Made by a program: the position numbers and the translations under genes. A stretch of 64,000 nucleotides of DNA, from positions 8,301,001-8,365,000 of the forward strand of contig CAMQGK010000567.1 of NCBI GenBank assembly GCA_947000775.1, read 5' to 3'. The stretch comes from Pterois miles. Its lineage: Eukaryota; Chordata; Actinopteri; Perciformes; Scorpaenidae. How positions within the stretch are numbered: position 1 is the stretch's first letter; every line of letters starts with the position of its first letter. Below are positions 63,101 through 64,000 of the stretch, piece by piece. Below the pieces are notes generated by a model. That model had not been told where the DNA came from, did not search any database, and saw nothing but the letters and a program-made list of their open reading frames with translations.

Positions 63101-63718
63101 GGGAGATAAATTTGTGGCTTGGGGCACTAACATTGCATTACTTTGTTTTCAGTTGTATACAAGTACTGTAAGTCACTGTGTTTGTGGTATACATGTGCCA
63201 CTATAAATACTGTATGGACATGACTGCTGCATGTTCTTTGTTTCCTGTAGCTGGTGAAGCTGAGGTTTCCGATCCCCAGAGGAATGAGTTTACTGTAAAA
63301 CTTGTTGAAGTTAATCATCATTTACTGCATGTTCAACTTAACATTTTATTTAATTTGTACATTTAAATTAATTAAAATCACCCATCGTTATTGACCCGGT
63401 TTAATACATCACAATAGTAACCGGATAAGACAAACAACTAAACTAGAAAATACAGTAAGTGGGCTACGTACAGACATGAGGGCAAGGACAACAGGATCAG
63501 GAACAGTGTGTGGCTTATAACTTTAATCTTGCTCTGTATGTATGCACACAAAACTTAAAGGATTATAGAGACAGATGCTTAAACACCGGGCCTCTAGTCT
63601 GACTAGGGTGGGTACAAGTCTGCCATTGGCCACGTATCCCACATAGGATTCTCCTCCTCTTCTTCTGTCGGTGCTATCTATTGTACAAGGTCACTAAAAT
63701 GAGAATAGCTGGTCCACC
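60125..63718. other. Non-coding, nothing recognised
   Basis: GT and GGGT tracts (about 60592-60612 and 61042-61059). An acceptor-like CTGTAG near 63245 precedes an open stretch (63251-63366), but no partner exon is visible. Frames at 60527-60951 lack support. Confidence 0.4.
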
Positions 63719-64000
63719 TTAAAGGGGACATATCATGGAAAACTTTTTTTCAGTGCTTGTGCTTTCAGTATCTGGAGTGCCTACCAACCCACAAACTGTG
63801 AAATAAGTTCTTATGTTCAGAAGCATGTGATTCAACAAGCCATTCAGATTTGCTCCAGGGTGAATGCAGAGGGTGAATACAGGTTATTCAGACATACAGT
63901 ATGAGAAAAATGAAGTGTTTTGTTTTTTATTTTACATTAAAGCAAACCTCTGTACTGCAAAGTTCACTGCTATAATGCTACTGCTAACTTCATACTCCAT
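63719..64000 (+). mobile_element. TTAA-type MITE, left part (runs off the window)
   Basis: TTAA at 63719-63722 then AGGGGACATATCATGGAAAA and GGAGTGCCTACCAACCCACA, a family I remember from percomorphs. The right end is not seen. Confidence 0.5.

Noticed and set aside
63236..63366. Possible exon after CTGTAG near 63245
   Set aside because: Weak acceptor, no donor, and no frame that continues the 53958-54066 candidate.
1..64000. CRISPR arrays, bacterial operons, riboswitches, prophage
   Set aside because: Split genes, GT-AG introns and vertebrate repeats show a eukaryotic nuclear sequence; no spaced direct-repeat array was seen.
1..64000. Endogenous retrovirus or LTR retrotransposon
   Set aside because: I saw no gag, pol or env segment and no paired LTRs; transposon protein remains are from Tc1 and hAT types only.

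Overview
This is a vertebrate nuclear window, most likely from a ray-finned fish of the percomorph kind. The evidence is split genes with GT-AG introns, two genes that are tail-to-tail neighbours across vertebrates (epn2 and b9d1), and a dense set of short DNA transposons, Tc1 relics and tRNA-derived SINEs that resemble families I know from spiny-rayed fishes. The species cannot be named from this sequence.

Layout. 1-1502 (+): last two coding exons of an epsin, best matched to epn2, followed by a long 3' UTR with polyadenylation signals near 4029 and 4689. 5471-7882 (-): a complete seven-exon b9d1 gene (209 codons), a component of the MKS/B9 complex of the ciliary transition zone. Its promoter has an RFX X-box-like palindrome (7989-8002) and a YY1-like site (8074-8084). 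The two genes converge, and the roughly 440 bp between their poly(A) sites is mostly one hAT-like MITE (4765-5113).

From about 8.1 kb to 53.9 kb I find no convincing host gene. This stretch holds microsatellites, a pyrimidine-rich block near 9.3-10.1 kb and many repeats: TTAA-flanked piggyBac-like MITEs (also inside the epn2 intron), hAT-like elements with 8-bp target duplications, an internally deleted Tc1-like element (18170-19038), tRNA-headed SINEs, and a palindromic, Penelope-like fragment near 30.5 kb with a hammerhead-ribozyme-like core. A well-formed small exon with an ATG lies at 53958-54066 and may be a 5' exon of an unidentified gene on the + strand. A second Tc1-like relic with a nested SINE fills 58701-60122. 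The rest, to 64 kb, is non-coding as far as I can read it.

The two genes do not share a pathway in any obvious way (endocytosis versus cilium). Their adjacency is conserved linkage. The most unusual structure is the hairpin/ribozyme-like element at 30.4-30.65 kb. Many repeat assignments rest on resemblance to families I remember, not on a database search.
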